DNA from: Liolophura sinensis
Taxonomy: Eukaryota > Mollusca > Polyplacophora > Chitonida > Chitonidae
DNA length: 64,000 nucleotides
Direction: 5' to 3'
Assembly (NCBI RefSeq): GCF_032854445.1
Contig: NC_088306.1
Span: 1,058,501 to 1,122,500, forward strand
Shown here in pieces: positions 35,471 to 48,299 of this stretch. The position numbers were made by a program, and so were the translations under genes. The notes beneath the pieces are model-generated. The model saw only the letters and a program-made list of their open reading frames with translations. It was not told where the DNA came from and searched no databases. Position 1 is the first letter of the stretch, and each line of letters begins with the position of its first letter.

Positions 35471-38274
35471 CTTTCATTCTCAGTATCAAGTTAGTGTCCA
35501 TGAAATCCAAAATGGAGTCCTCAATAAAAATAAGGATCATACTTCGCATTCCAAATTAATTTGACATCAAATTACCCCATTGATGTGAAAATTTAACAAA
35601 CTTTCCCACATGCAAATGTACATCAGTTGATGAGAGCACGAAGATGTTGGTTCTGAAACTTCTTTATGATAACATGTACAGTTACCATGGTAATCACCCT
35701 AAATCTGAGCAAACAAGCAAACTCCCACACGTTATATTCTTTCCCTCAATGTTTTATGTGGCCTTGGCGAAAATAAGAGGTCAGCAAAACTTATAGGGGC
35801 ATTTGTCCAGTCAAATGTTCATTGTTTATATTTATATAAATGTATAAGACACAAGAGAAAGTTTGTCAGTAATTTGCCAAAAGTCGGTGGTTTACCACAG
35901 GAACTCTGGTTTGTTCTACTCTCAAGAGAGACCATCAAATAAGTGAATAGTGTGGAGTATGGGGTGAAGCAACCATGGAATAAATCCCCTTTTATCAGCA
36001 AAGATAATGCAGGGATCAAGCTGATATTCCATCCTGATCAGAAGGCCAAATATGAGAATCCTCAGAATCTAGCAATATCAAAAGTCACACAATATCTGAA
36101 GCAGTTATATTTTGCACTGAAATAACCAATGAGCATCGATGTAATATTTAATATGAAAAAAACATATGCACAGATCTGCCTAATTTTCAAGAATAATCTC
36201 AGGTTGCACACAACATACATGTACATGTACACAAAACACAAAATCGGACAGTTAACGTTTGGAGATGTTTTAGCATAAACAAAAAAGCTTCACCAACGGA
36301 CAAACTGAGAGGCCTAAATAAATATTCCTAGTTTGGTTGAAGCGTGTGATAAATTAAAACTTGGACAACACGCTGACAACCAGGAGCGCCACTCACTGAA
36401 AATGGCTGCAATCATTTGTTAATCACTATGTAAAAACTGGAGGATATACATGTAAATTGGGAATTGATACATGCGTCCATTTTGCCTTTTATGAATTATA
36501 CATAATGTGATGATAAACTAGGTGTATCTCACAACAAGAAACACTCAGCTGTATAATTAACAACAATCCAAACGATGCGTGCATTCCAAGTTCTTCACAC
36601 CGAAGCCTTTGCAGCCTTAATTTATAGCTTTTTGCTTTGTCACAGATTGCCCATCAGTTGTGCCAGGAACTAGTTAACTGCTTCTAGAAACAAAGTTTCT
36701 CTTCTTCCGCACGAGGAAAGCTTTAGGAGCGACGTGGGCAGGTGAAATGTGGATGCTTTATCCATGCTGACAAACATCTTGTTATAAAACAGAATTAAGC
36801 TGTGGTAACTGCCACGGGCTATCAGCTTATAGTCCTCACATCTAGCTCACTTTTGGATGCCTTCAAAAGCTAATGGTGCAGAAATGGTCTCGGTATACAC
36901 TAAGCAGATCGATTTCCAATACGTAATCCACTGCTCAAGTTGGTGAAGCATAAAACCACTCAATTCTAAAAGCTTCCATTAAATCAACATATAAAATGAT
37001 TTTCTTTTCATCTTTCCATATATTGTAGTCAACATCCTTTATTTAGACTTTATAATTCAATTTTCCCTGAAAATCTTACCAAAGAAGATTTTTACTGAAT
37101 ATATATGTGTATGGATTAGACTAGACATGGCAAGAAATACATGAATTCAAACAAAGCAAGTCCGCAACATCATTGGTCAGCTCTCTCATCAGTGAATAAT
37201 ATATGGTTGAACTTCCAGTGTAGTCATACCTATATATCTCTCATCTTGCTACTACCTTACATGCACTTTGCATAAGATGAGCAGGCCAAGTACTGGCATG
37301 AGTGTTGAGTAGTGAACTGGGTTGAACATCATATCTGGGGTCTCCAGCATAGCATTCCAGTGAAGCAGCACTAAAACCACACTGTACATGTGCACTGTAT
37401 GTGAGCACTGGGTCCGGCATGCTACACCCACAATTGTGATATTGTTGAAAACACTGAACAAAATATTGTTGAAAGTGATGTTAACCACGAATCAAACATA
37501 CAAACATAAATGTTTCTCAGGCTACATTTATTTCCAATGCATCAAGAAAACCATGCTCAGCTTTAATCCTTTGATGATGAAATATACATGTACCTGTGTC
37601 AGACTCAAATGTACAAGTAGATGTTGAGAGGCAGGCGGCCATGTCTGATCCCCAAGCAAGGGTAATTCAGAGGGATTAAAAAGACAAGCTTAGTCATCCT
37701 CTTGTTCATTTTGCTTCGAACAGAACAAAATTTAGATTAAGATACAGTATGTGTATATTTGTCCACTGGTTTCAAATTGTTAATACAGTTTATTCTTCTC
37801 CATATTTTTCCACTGATTCACCCAATTCGGTCAAATCAATCAGCAAAAAATTCTAACCACTTTCCTCACTTACAAAAACAAAAAAAAAAAGAAAACACTT
37901 CAGCTACAAGAAAAATGACGTGTACCACACCACAACAGCAGAGCAATGTAATTTTATTCCTCTGCTAGTAATAAAGTGAGAGATATGAAGCTGCATTCAC
38001 AAATGGAACATCGGAGATTGAAAATCCTGCCTACAAGCAAGAGGAGGACGAAAACTGTCAAATCCACTTAAAACTCAGAAATGAGGAAGCAAGCTGATCT
38101 TAATGGGATTGGTTATCCAACTGGATGATGTCATCAGATTTGGACAGGGACGAGATAAACATGCCTGTGGTCAACACATGGCCATCAGGCTTTAAAAGAG
38201 CTCCGCACATTTCCTGGAGAAACTAGGTAATATTTTTTTTTTCTTTGAATAATATGAAGAAAGCATTTTGGAAC
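35471..38274. other. Unique sequence
   Basis: 36360-36900 has a mixed-composition character like that of the other candidate non-coding elements (for example GGGCAGGTGAAATGTGG). Short frames only. No gene assigned. Confidence 0.45.
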
Positions 38275-39265
38275 ACGGCTCGCAACATGATTTGATATCA
38301 TTCAATCTGGAACACGGGTAGCAACATGATTTGATATCATTCAATCTGGAACACGGGTAGCAACATGATTCAATCTGGAACAAGGGTAGCAACACGATTA
38401 GATCTGGAACAATATGATTTGATATCATTCAATCTGGAACACGGGTAGCAACATGATTTGATATTCAATTTGGAACACAAGTAGCAACATGATTTGATAT
38501 CATTCAATCTGGAACACAGGTAGTAACATGATTCAATCTGGAACATGGGTGACAATATGATCTGATATCATTCAATCTGGAACACGGGTAGAAACATGAT
38601 TTGATATCATTCAATCTGGAACACAGGTAGCAACATGATTTGATATCATTCAATTTGGAACACGGGTAGCAACATGATTCAATCTGGAACATGGGTGACA
38701 ATATGATTTGATATTCAATCTGGAACACGGGTAGAAACATGATTTGATATCATTCAATCTGGAACACGGGTAGCAACATGGTTTGATATCATTCAGTTTG
38801 GAACACGAGTAGCAACATGATTCAATCTGGAACATGGGTGGCAATATGATTTGATATTCAATCTGGAACATGGGTAGAAACATGATTTGATATCATTCAA
38901 TCTGGAACACGGGTAGCAACATGATTTGATATCATTCAGTTTGGAACACGAGTAGCAACATGATTTGATATCATTCAATCTGGAACACGGGTAGCAACAT
39001 GATTCAATCTGGAACATGGGTGGCAATATGATTTGATATTCAATCTGGAACACGGGTAGAAACATGATTTGATATCATTCAATCTGGAACACGGGTAGAA
39101 ACATGATTTGATATTCAATCTGGAGCACGGGTAGCAACATGATTTGATATCATTCAGTTTGGAACACGAGTAGCAACATGATTTGATATCATTCAATCTG
39201 GAACACTGGTAGTAACATGACTCAATCTGGAACACGGGTAGCAACATGATTTGATATTGTTCAAT
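38275..39265. repeat. 39-bp minisatellite with a higher-order period
   Basis: Monomer: ACATGATTTGATATCATTCA and ATCTGGAACACGGGTAGCA; a shortened form lacks TTGATATC. Long and short forms recur in fixed order, giving near-identical blocks of about 182 bp (for example the repeated AACATGGGTGGCAATATGAT at 38830 and 39012). Confidence 0.94.
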
Positions 39266-39367
39266 GGGTAATACAACTAAAGTGTGCAGTATTTCCCGCC
39301 AAGATTGCCTGACATGACATGAACATATATTTATGACGTCATACTCAAATATTAAAAACTTTGAAGA

Positions 39368-39455
39368 ATTTATTTGTTTATTTGATTGGTGTTTTTGTAC
39401 ACCATACTCAAGAGTATCTCACTTATATGACTGATGCCAGCATTATGGAGACAGG
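39368..39455 (-). mobile_element. V-type SINE, short fragment
   Basis: The plus strand reads TTTATTTGTTTATTTGATTG, then ACCATACTCAAGAGTATCTC and GCCAGCATTATGG before the similarity stops. It lies about 100 bp right of the 39-bp array at 38.3-39.3 kb. Confidence 0.75.
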
Positions 39456-40604
39456 AAGACTATATGCATTTCGTATTTTGTTGGAAATCATTTGCAGAAA
39501 ATACCATCACTAGGGGTTCTGGTCTTAAGACTGACATCAAAGAGGAATTTGTGACCCCTGTCTTGAAAGCTGTACTTATGTTTATTAACGACCCATTTTC
39601 CTCTCTAGAGTGGTCATGTCTGGGAAAGGTTTATATAATGTACATTAGTGCATGTGTGTGTTGCTTAGCACGGTTGTCACAGCTCATCCCAACTTGGACT
39701 GAACAGGTTTGAACCTGGTGAGAACCATGTAACAGTATAACCAAGAAAAGATTAAAATATGGATTAAAGGATTAAGGGATTAAGATTGATACGACATGTA
39801 TGTACATGTAGGCATTTGAAGTCACTGACATAACACAAGTACGTAGGTTAATTATAATGACATAGGTTATTAAAATAGAAAGATCTTAACAAACTAGTTA
39901 ACCGCGGAGGCGTCACTCTCTACACTGGCTTTATAGCATCGCCACCACTAGTAAATTCTGTACAGACATCTTGAACAATGCTGAGGTCACCAGGGTCACA
40001 GTTATGAGACAGGAAGTGATGCCAGAAAACACAAACATTCTGTCTCAACCTTTGTTACTGCTAATTATCGATACACATGCATTCCCTTTATCTCAAGTAT
40101 GCACAACATGATTCTATTCAACACCTAAAACAATCTTACTGATGAATCCTGATTAAATAATAACCACGCAATGACACAAGAGATGAGGTTAAGTCTAAAC
40201 AAGCCTACATGCGTCACACAGTCTCCAAAGGTCAAGCTTGTCTAGTGGTGGCAGTGATGTAAAGTGAAGGTAGAGAGCGACGCATGCGCTGTCAGGAGCA
40301 TGTAGTGACCTGGCTGTAACACCGTGTCACTTGCTGCTGAAAGTCAATGGTGAGCACTGCTATTTGTTATACACATATGTGCGTGACATATGGTAAGGTA
40401 GAGGCAATTGAAAACCTTTGTTTCCTCACTGTCCTCCACGGACAGTAACTAAATAAGCTTTTCTTTCAGAGATTTCAAAGAGCAGAGGGAACCTTGTCCA
40501 GAGCTAACTCTGCTTGCCTTTAGCCATCATGGCCTGTTATACGGACAGAAGGGCAATGATGTGTTGCACCTTTGAATAAAAATACAACTCTCCTGATTCT
40601 TCAA

Positions 40605-40785
40605 TGTTTTCATCCACCTCTGCAACCAATATTGTGAAACATTCTCAGAGAACTATGGGGTCTACAGAAATATACGTTACAGTTTTATGAAGCCTGCATC
40701 ATTATTAACACATGCAAATCATTTTCAACATCCTATTCATAATAATTGTATAACTAAATTCTACTGGGCAAAAAAGTGCTTTAGT
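40605..40785. mobile_element. Dispersed repeat of about 180 bp, copy 1
   Basis: CACCTCTGCAACCAATATTG, ACATTCTCAGAGAACT, CAGTTTTATGAAGCCTGCAT and ATTCTACTGGGCAAAAA are colinear with 62480-62690. The start of the window (1-30, CACCTCTACAACCAATATTC) is a third, truncated copy. Confidence 0.65.
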
Positions 40786-40834
40786 GGTTGAAAAGTTTCA
40801 CAATTTATATTACCTTGAAAAATTAGCTACATAA

Positions 40835-40841
<7 letters not shown>

Positions 40842-40891
<50 letters not shown>
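40842..40891. repeat. (AT)n microsatellite
   Basis: About 25 perfect AT dinucleotides. Confidence 0.98.
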
Positions 40892-40893
<2 letters not shown>

Positions 40894-42602
40894 TGATTTA
40901 GGATGCTGAAGTGTTTGGTATGAATATGCAACGTTTACCAAGATTTACCAAGTTTACAGAAAAAAAATAATAAATAAAACATGCCGCCCACAGAAATTGG
41001 TTAATAATCCTCACTGAGTACTTCGCTTCTTTCTCATTGGAGGGTTTTTATAATTATAAGCCAATGTAATCCTCACTTAACAATTTCTAAGACAAGATCG
41101 CATACATTATTATATCTCATCCTATCCTCAGGCTGAACTGGCTGTTACATCGAATCACAAGTACATGTCACATACTCAGTTACAAAGCCTGGGTAATTAA
41201 CATCGGAGAGATATAGGGTAAGAAATTTGTGAATAAAACAAAGTTTGAAAACAGGTTGATATTTGCATCCCGTTAATATAGAGGCAAGTGTCAGAGACTC
41301 CATCTCAGAGTAATACATGAAACTTCCTTGTACAGCAGGGGTAATTACCTTTGGACAGATATGGAGGAAGACAGGAAGGAATGTGAAAAACTTGGGATTA
41401 CAAGCATTATCATTTTCTTATTTTTTCTTTTTTTCTACGAGTAGAATCAACTGGAACATCTCATATTCCGAAAAATTGCCAAAAATTTAATTTATGTTTT
41501 TGTTTTGTCTTATTTTAATCAGCAAAAGCTATAAATCGCAGCAAGCTTATGCACTGAAGCTGTAAATTTACTGTATAATGAAAAATCGCAAATTGGGCGA
41601 TTACATATAAAGGCTGACTACACCCATGGCAAGTATGGCAGGTGCCCTCAGTTGCCTGAGTATCCCCAATGTTTACCACCAAAGTTAATCAACTGAATAT
41701 AATCTTTGGTGTCAGAAGTGACATGTTTTCATAAAAAATGGTTGTTTTTGAGCATAATATCAATAAAATGAATTGAGCACAGTTTATGTGAAAAGTCACA
41801 TCCTAGAGGTATATCAAATATTCAGTATGTTATATCAAAATACACGTCACCATATCATAAGGGTTTAATAATGCATCGACAAACTCCAGGGTGAAATAAA
41901 CACCTTAACTAAGACTACAGTAACAGTAAACACTGAAAATGCCTAATACAATGTAATGGTTACATGGCTCCATCAATGTTTTGTATTTGATTGAAAACTG
42001 ACAGAACCTAAAATATTAATACAAGTACATTGCAATCAGCTCTCTTTTTTAGATTGCCAGGTTTACAAGTCTCCATGTTTTAAGATCGCCATTCAAGTCC
42101 CGGGCAGGTTTTCAAGTTGTCATCTTTTCAAATGGAACAGCACTGACAATGCTGAAATTTTGCTCCCGCCACATGACACCAAAAGGTCACACAAAAGCTT
42201 CCAAAACAGTCATGTTTTTCTTAAACTGGACCGACAGATGAAAAGAAAAACAATATTTTTTTTCCCCTTGAGAGTGGGGAAAGAGTGTTAAGTTAGCAGG
42301 CGTGTTATTTAATATGGACACGAAAGACAACCAAGCCATGTCAGCTGTCATCTTATGGCACATCACCATTACGAAAAGCTATTGCCATCTAAATTGTATC
42401 AAGTTTTATTTTATTTTCTTACTTTATTTCTTTTTTTCCTGTCTTTTTTTCTTCTCTACGGTTTCTGACCCCTCTCATTGTACAATTTTCGAATCTACTC
42501 CTATACTTCTCACAGTGCATGTTTCAACTTCTTCAATTTTTCAGCCATTTTTTACACATTCCTCAGAGTGTACTCTCCTTATGCAGAGGACCATAGCCGT
42601 AA

Positions 42603-43046
42603 GATTACTCAACCGGTAGGTTAGGATGGTCTGGTTTAGAGAGATTACTCAACCGGTAGGTTAGGATGGTCTGGTTTAGAGAGACTACTCAACCGGTAGG
42701 TTAGGATGGTCTGGTTTAGAGAGATTACTCAACCGGTAGGTTAGGATGGTCTGGTTTAGACAGACTACTCAACCGGTAGGTTAGGATGGTCTGGTTTAGA
42801 CAGACTACTCAACCGGTAGGTTAGGATGGTCTGGTTTAGACAGACTACTCAACCGGTAGGTTAGGATGGTCTGGTTTAGACAGACTACTCAACCGGTAGG
42901 TTAGGATGGTCTGGTTTAGAGAGACTACTCAACCGGTAGGTTAGGATGGTCTGGTTTAGAGAGACTACTCAACCGGTAGGTTAGGATGGTCTGGTTTAGA
43001 AAGACTACTCAACCGATAGGTTAGGATGGTCTGGTTTAGAGAGACT
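42603..43046. repeat. 40-bp minisatellite, 11 nearly identical copies
   Basis: GATTACTCAACCGGTAGGTT and AGGATGGTCTGGTTTAGAGA repeat with almost no divergence (GATTACTC or GACTACTC, GAGA, CAGA or AAGA at the junction, and one ACCGAT in the last unit). It is the most homogeneous array in the window, hence probably the youngest. Confidence 0.97.
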
Positions 43047-43859
43047 GAGTGGGGGCTCTCGTCACATTATTGGCAAATGCCATTTGTTATTACAACATGC
43101 AGCACAAAGCCTGAAATAGACAGACAGGACCAACCAACCTACATATGGGACCAACATGTGCACCATGAACAACCACAAATGCTACATGGAACTCTCGTCT
43201 TCAAATGAAGCAATTTGTACAAGCATGAGATTCACCCTAAAAGAGTAACAGTTTTAACAAAAGACATGTTCGTCTTAACGTAGACCAACAGATGGACAGA
43301 GGAACTATTTTTTTCATTTTCTCTTCGGAGTGAGTGAGGAAAGTGTCAAATTAGTATTCATTAGTTACTTAATACATGTACAGACATTTTTACATTTTTC
43401 TTTGGTTTTTTTTTTTTTTTACTTCTTTTTTCTTTTCTTTTTATAAGAATTGAAATTTACACGCATGTACATCTCAGGGGAATGTTTCTTGGACAGATAT
43501 CACTAAATTTCAATTACTGAGCAGTAAAACGAGCAAGGCTCTTGACTTACAGCTTCCTCTTTGCCACCACTTATGTCTGACTAGTACAGAACATGGAACA
43601 ATGGTTACAAACCTGGAAATAATGCTTAAGTTGGTTCAGAACATAAAGGGAACTCTTCCACCTATTTAAATTCTTTAAAAAGTTGCATGTTATTTACATG
43701 ACAGTTTTGTCCTGTACCACATAGCTGTCCGCTGTCACTATACTATCTGGTGCAGGACATTTGGTGCATGTACAAGTACAAACCTACATACAGACAGACA
43801 AACATGTACCATGGGCAACAACGACAAATGTTAATTCTCTGTGTTCAGACAAATGAAGC

Positions 43860-44640
43860 GGAAGGCGATGAAGACACATCCATTGTAAAGTGCGGTCATA
43901 AATCCAGCAAATCAGAACGCTGACGGGCGTTATCAGCGACAACGACCTCCCTATTCACTCAGACATTACTCGCCACATTACAGCGTGCGCCAAGAAACGT
44001 CAAACTTTGTCTACAGGCCAGTAAGCCTTCTAACACTCCTGACAGCTCAACAAATCCCCTGATAGCAGGCTATTGATCTACTTGCAAGCATAACCATAAT
44101 TCATACAGCTCAATAGCAATACTTCTCGCTGGCGGTGCTCAGCCGCTGGCTTTGGTGGGACGGGCACGGGCAGAAAGGTAGCTTTGCCGAGGGCAAGGCT
44201 TGGGCTCGCGGTGTGACTAATCAGTGAGTGGAGTTTATCTAACTAAGGCCCCCGAGCGGGGTTACTGGTGGACTATGCTGTGGGATATCGGCTAATCAGA
44301 CAGTAAACAGAGCCTGATTTTCCCCGCGATCCACTGGCCCATTTAATGGTATCAGTACATCGCCGAGAAACGACGCTTCAAAACGCTGAGCGAGATCATG
44401 GATTTGCTGACCTCTCGTCCACCAGAAACAAAAGACGGAATCTGACAATGCCTAATTATATTTTCCTTAAGGGAGGGATAAATTTGTCTTAGAAAGCTTG
44501 ACGATTCTTTACGGCTTCTTTGAAAGCCGTTATTTACTGAGATGACATCGGCTGCCTCTCGGGACAAGCTTTTAAGAGGACAGCGTGGCAGTCATTTAGA
44601 CATCTCTCGGCAGAATCAACACACGTAATGGCACAAGATA
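43860..44640. promoter_or_regulatory. GC-richer unique block, candidate regulatory element
   Basis: About 780 bp without tandem repeats stands out from its AT-rich flanks. It mixes CG-containing segments (for example CGGGCGTTATCAGCGACAAC near 43924) with homeodomain-like cores (TAATTCATAC, GCTAATCAGAC, CCTAATTATA). No frame in it looks coding. The character resembles developmental non-coding elements seen in large introns; this is unproven. Confidence 0.22.
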
Positions 44641-45151
44641 GAGACAACATCTCACATTCTCATCGGGTGAGCAGTGTCAAGCTCACAGCTAGCTCCATCT
44701 CTTGATCTACACTGATGCAACGCTTTACGCTAACTTTATCACGGTGTTTGACATTATTTCTTACCCCCAAAAAATTGCAAAAAAAAACCCTCAAGCAATA
44801 CATGTCCAGCATAATTCTTCCAGCTCACATACTGTTATAGCAAGTTTTTTCCTGAGGACATTACACTGTGTAAACTGACACAAAATTAAACTCTTTGTAA
44901 TGCTCTGAAACTGGCCAGCCCTACAAATGCAGTTCTGTCTCCAAATCAAATTTCATCTAAAAAGGTGCTTAAATTGGACTCATAGTTGCTCTTTCATGTA
45001 CAAAAAGGTTTAGAACTAAATGACTTCTGTCTACATGTGCATAACCTTCCAAACAAACCTGCAGACGCCTTTCTGTTACAATCAACTCACAGAATACATG
45101 ATACACAAGTCGAGTAACTCTGACAAACTAAAGCTTCAGTTTGACTCCATA

Positions 45152-45364
45152 TTTCAGCATTTTACCATGTCATCATCACTCTGGTGATCAATATTTTACC
45201 GTGTCATCATCACTCCGGTGATCAATATTTTACCATGTCATCATCACTCCGGTGATCAATATTTTACCGTGTCATCATCACTCCGGTGATCAATATTTTA
45301 CCATGTCATCATCACTCCGGTGATCAATATTTTACCATGTCATCATCACTCCGGTGATCAATAC
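45152..45364. repeat. 34-bp tandem repeat with a hairpin core, 6 copies
   Basis: TTTTACCATGTCATCATCAC plus TCCGGTGATCAATA. ATCACTCCGGTGAT within each unit is an inverted repeat. The first unit has CTGG for CCGG; the others are nearly identical. Confidence 0.95.
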
Positions 45365-45611
45365 ATATCATTGTGTATTACGCGAAACTTATCAGTGGAT
45401 CTACTGGATCTTGTGTGTACGTAGATACTCTTTTTTTATTTTCAAGCGTTAAAATGTCTGATATTCAGAGTGATAGCCTTGAGGTCATCCAATGTGTTTC
45501 CCTGGCAGGAAATGTATTCAATCCCATTTATATCATGATAAACCACCAACCATTGGAAATTTACTGATAAATTTGCATGCTACATTGGTGAAGGACATGC
45601 AAGTAAGTCTA

Positions 45612-45722
45612 CGCCAGCAACCTACGGATGGTTTGGTTTTTCCTCCCACCATAATGCTGGCCGCCGTTATATACGTGAAATACTCTTTGAGAATGGCATG
45701 AAACACCATTCAAATAAATAAA
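45612..45722 (+). mobile_element. V-type SINE, 5'-truncated
   Basis: The segment has CCAGCAACCTACGGATGG, TTTTCCTCCCACCATAATGC, a diverged ACTCTTTGAGAATGGC segment and an AAATAAATAAAT tail. Confidence 0.8.
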
Positions 45723-47465
45723 TGTGTGAGTATTCGCCAATTAATAGCCCAAAGAACACTGCAATGATCTATTGTCACCCAGACCTCACAAACAATGATC
45801 CAGGGCTATACGGACATGTAATTCTGATGGAATGAAAAGATTCAATGTAAGCCTTACTGTTAATAAACACACAGAGCTTCGGTAGTTTTCAGTACAGCAA
45901 TTTTGCGTCACATTCATAAGTGCTTTCACCATGACAAGTTCTAATGACATCTTATCCTGATTAATTATCCTGTCAACACCTCGAGCCAAACCAGGGACAA
46001 CCACATCTCTACGTCCTGTCAAACCACAGCCAGACCCAAATAATGAACCCCTCTTACATGCAGTCCTTTGCAAGGCTGTGTCAGACAAGCCAGTTTATTG
46101 GGACAGTGGCCCATTGAAAGCGGGGATTCCATCGAGGCCCCCCCCCCCCCCCCCACCCCCCGCCACAAAGACGTCAGATCAACAAAAGTACAAATTGTTC
46201 AGAGGATAAGCTTTGCCATCAATGGCAATGGCTTAGTCCCAGTCTTCAGTCATGGTTGATGGACAAAGGGATGTGATTTTGGCCGCTCTGCTTGATTCAC
46301 AGTAATTCAAAACTGAATAAGCTGCGGAGATTCTCTGCATAAAGCATCTCAGACCTCAGCTAACAGGAGTGTGAAGTGGGGAGAGACAAGGGATGCCTTC
46401 TGGTGCTCTTGTACCAGCGAAGCTAGCGGAACTAAGAAGAGATTTCCCTGATGCTTTATAAATGTAATGATTGACCAGATTATTGAAGACTTCTTACATT
46501 GACAAATCCTTTAATCCATATTGGTCTGATGACGAGGCTATCAAAGTGTTCTGAGGAAGGCAAAAACCATTTAGTACCATGGTGACAACGAAGTCACAGA
46601 AGGTAGCGACATTTGCAATTTTAATACTACAGTATGCTGAATTTTACCATCAAATTAACACATATAAATATGCAGTTACGTCCCAGATAATCCTTAACTA
46701 ATGTGTTTAAAAAGAATGAACGACTGGGGATTAACGCCATGGGGTGGCCAGAATACCCTGGAGCCAGTAAGCAGATGTTTTTTTCAATAACCAACTAAAA
46801 GAACTGACCTGATTCCTTGTTAATATTTAGCTATGAACTTTCAGAAGTGGCTCGAATGGACTTTTATGTGGTTCTATAAATGAGGGGGGAAATGGGGGTG
46901 CTTTTGAAAGTGCCCTTCCGTTAAAAATGTTCCGAGAGGTCATTCAAAGTCTCTCTGTCATCTTAAAAATAACCGTGACTCAATTACTGGTCTAAACACA
47001 AAGCAAAACGTTATTTTCAACTGTCATAGCATTTAGGTGCAGCTCTTCATTGTACTTAACATTCCTGTGGTAATATATTTTAAACAGTTGTAATCTTCAT
47101 ATTGTGTATGTGTTATGGCAATGTTACGGCATTGGTAACAAGGAGAACAAGACAACTTTGCCTGACACATATGGAAAGTGGACATGTTTTTCATGACCTT
47201 AAGAATAAACCATATCTACCCAAGAAGAAAAGGACAGTCGAACAGGATCGGGAACAACACATGTACACTGTACATAGAGGAGTTGACATGGGTAGTCACA
47301 AGGGCTAACAAAAAAAAAAAAAAAAAAGAGAAAAGTGTACATCTCCTAACAGAAAGAGACCCAAAGGTGAAGAAAATTACATGTCAACTGCAGCCCTTCC
47401 TAAATAGCCGATGCATTTTGAAAACTCTAAGGGAGTTTGGGGAAAATCTAGGTTCAAAATCCTAC
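45723..47465. other. Unique sequence
   Basis: Contains the poly-C tract and a poly-A run at about 47309. 46300-46580 is mixed in composition with two ATCC-type homeodomain-like words near 46505. No gene seen. Confidence 0.45.
46138..46164. repeat. Poly-C tract
   Basis: About 18 C, then A and six C. It is G-rich on the minus strand, so quadruplex-capable in a minus-strand transcript. Confidence 0.95.
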
Positions 47466-47745
47466 AACTGGCCCCAATGGCTCAGTTGGTTGAGCGTCCC
47501 CTTCAGCCGCGGTACATCCAGGGTCAATCCTGGGTCAGGTCACACATAAGACACCTATATTGTAGCTTCCTCACTTGACGTTCAACATTGAGGGGATAGT
47601 GCAACCACTGGTTGAGACGTATCAGTATGATGGCTCGAGTGAGGGTGACTTACTTGCCTTTGGTAAGTCGTCTCAGTGAAACAGCACTAGATAAAAGAGC
47701 GATGGAAATCCATCCTCCAACAAGGAGGCACATTACACATACATT
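47466..47745 (+). mobile_element. tRNA-derived SINE of a second family
   Basis: The head GGCCCCAATGGCTCAGTTGG has an A-box-like TGGCTCAGTTGG, and GGGTCAATCCTGGGTC is B-box-like. After the head comes a non-tRNA body with ATCAGTATGATGGCTCGAGT and GTCTCAGTGAAACAGCACTA, ending near CAACAAGGAGGCACATTACA. Similar elements are common in mollusc genomes. It is not a functional tRNA gene: there is no clean acceptor stem or anticodon arm. Confidence 0.75.
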
Positions 47746-48299
47746 CACACTATAAAGACTCCCCCATTGTCCTGTGACTGAAAAATTGTTAAGTACAAAC
47801 TTAAACCCTAAGGACTCACTCAAAATCATAATAGGTAGTATTCTTTTTGTCACGTTCCATCTCGACAAGATGAACAGTTTACACATCTTAACCCTATGAA
47901 TTAAAGATATGAATTTAAGAATCTCTGTATGATGTACAGTTTATGTATATCTGGCCTTTGATTTCTTCTACAACAGTTAGTCTGATCAACTTTACACTTG
48001 CTGAGGACCCAAGAAAGTGCAGTGGCAACTTTCAGGAAATTGCTCAGGCAACGATGACCTCAGAGATCTTTCCCCTTTTACAAGAGCATACTGTATTTCA
48101 CCTAATTTTTGGTATGGAGCACATTAAGACCTTAAAGTGACACTTTTGATGCCAACAAACACGAATTTCTGATAAGAAATCAAAAATACTTCACCAAAAA
48201 CTCTTATGGTTGATAAACCAATCAGATTCAGATTAAATGTGGCAATTGGAAAATGGTAAACTTTAGGTGGGGTACAAAACTTTAATACCTTTGTTGTGG

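Larger units (their letters stand above)
39456..42602. other. Unique sequence with AT microsatellite
   Basis: Three GGATTA words 8 bp apart at 39761-39782, TAATCCTCACT twice at 41005 and 41067, and the dispersed repeat at 40.6 kb. No coding exon seen. Confidence 0.45.

Noticed and set aside
42603-43046. Telomere-like repeat because of GGTTAGG
   Set aside because: The word occurs once per 40-bp unit and is not in tandem; no TTAGGG run.
47466-47545. tRNA gene
   Set aside because: A- and B-box-like sequences are present but the acceptor and anticodon arms are poor and a SINE body follows.
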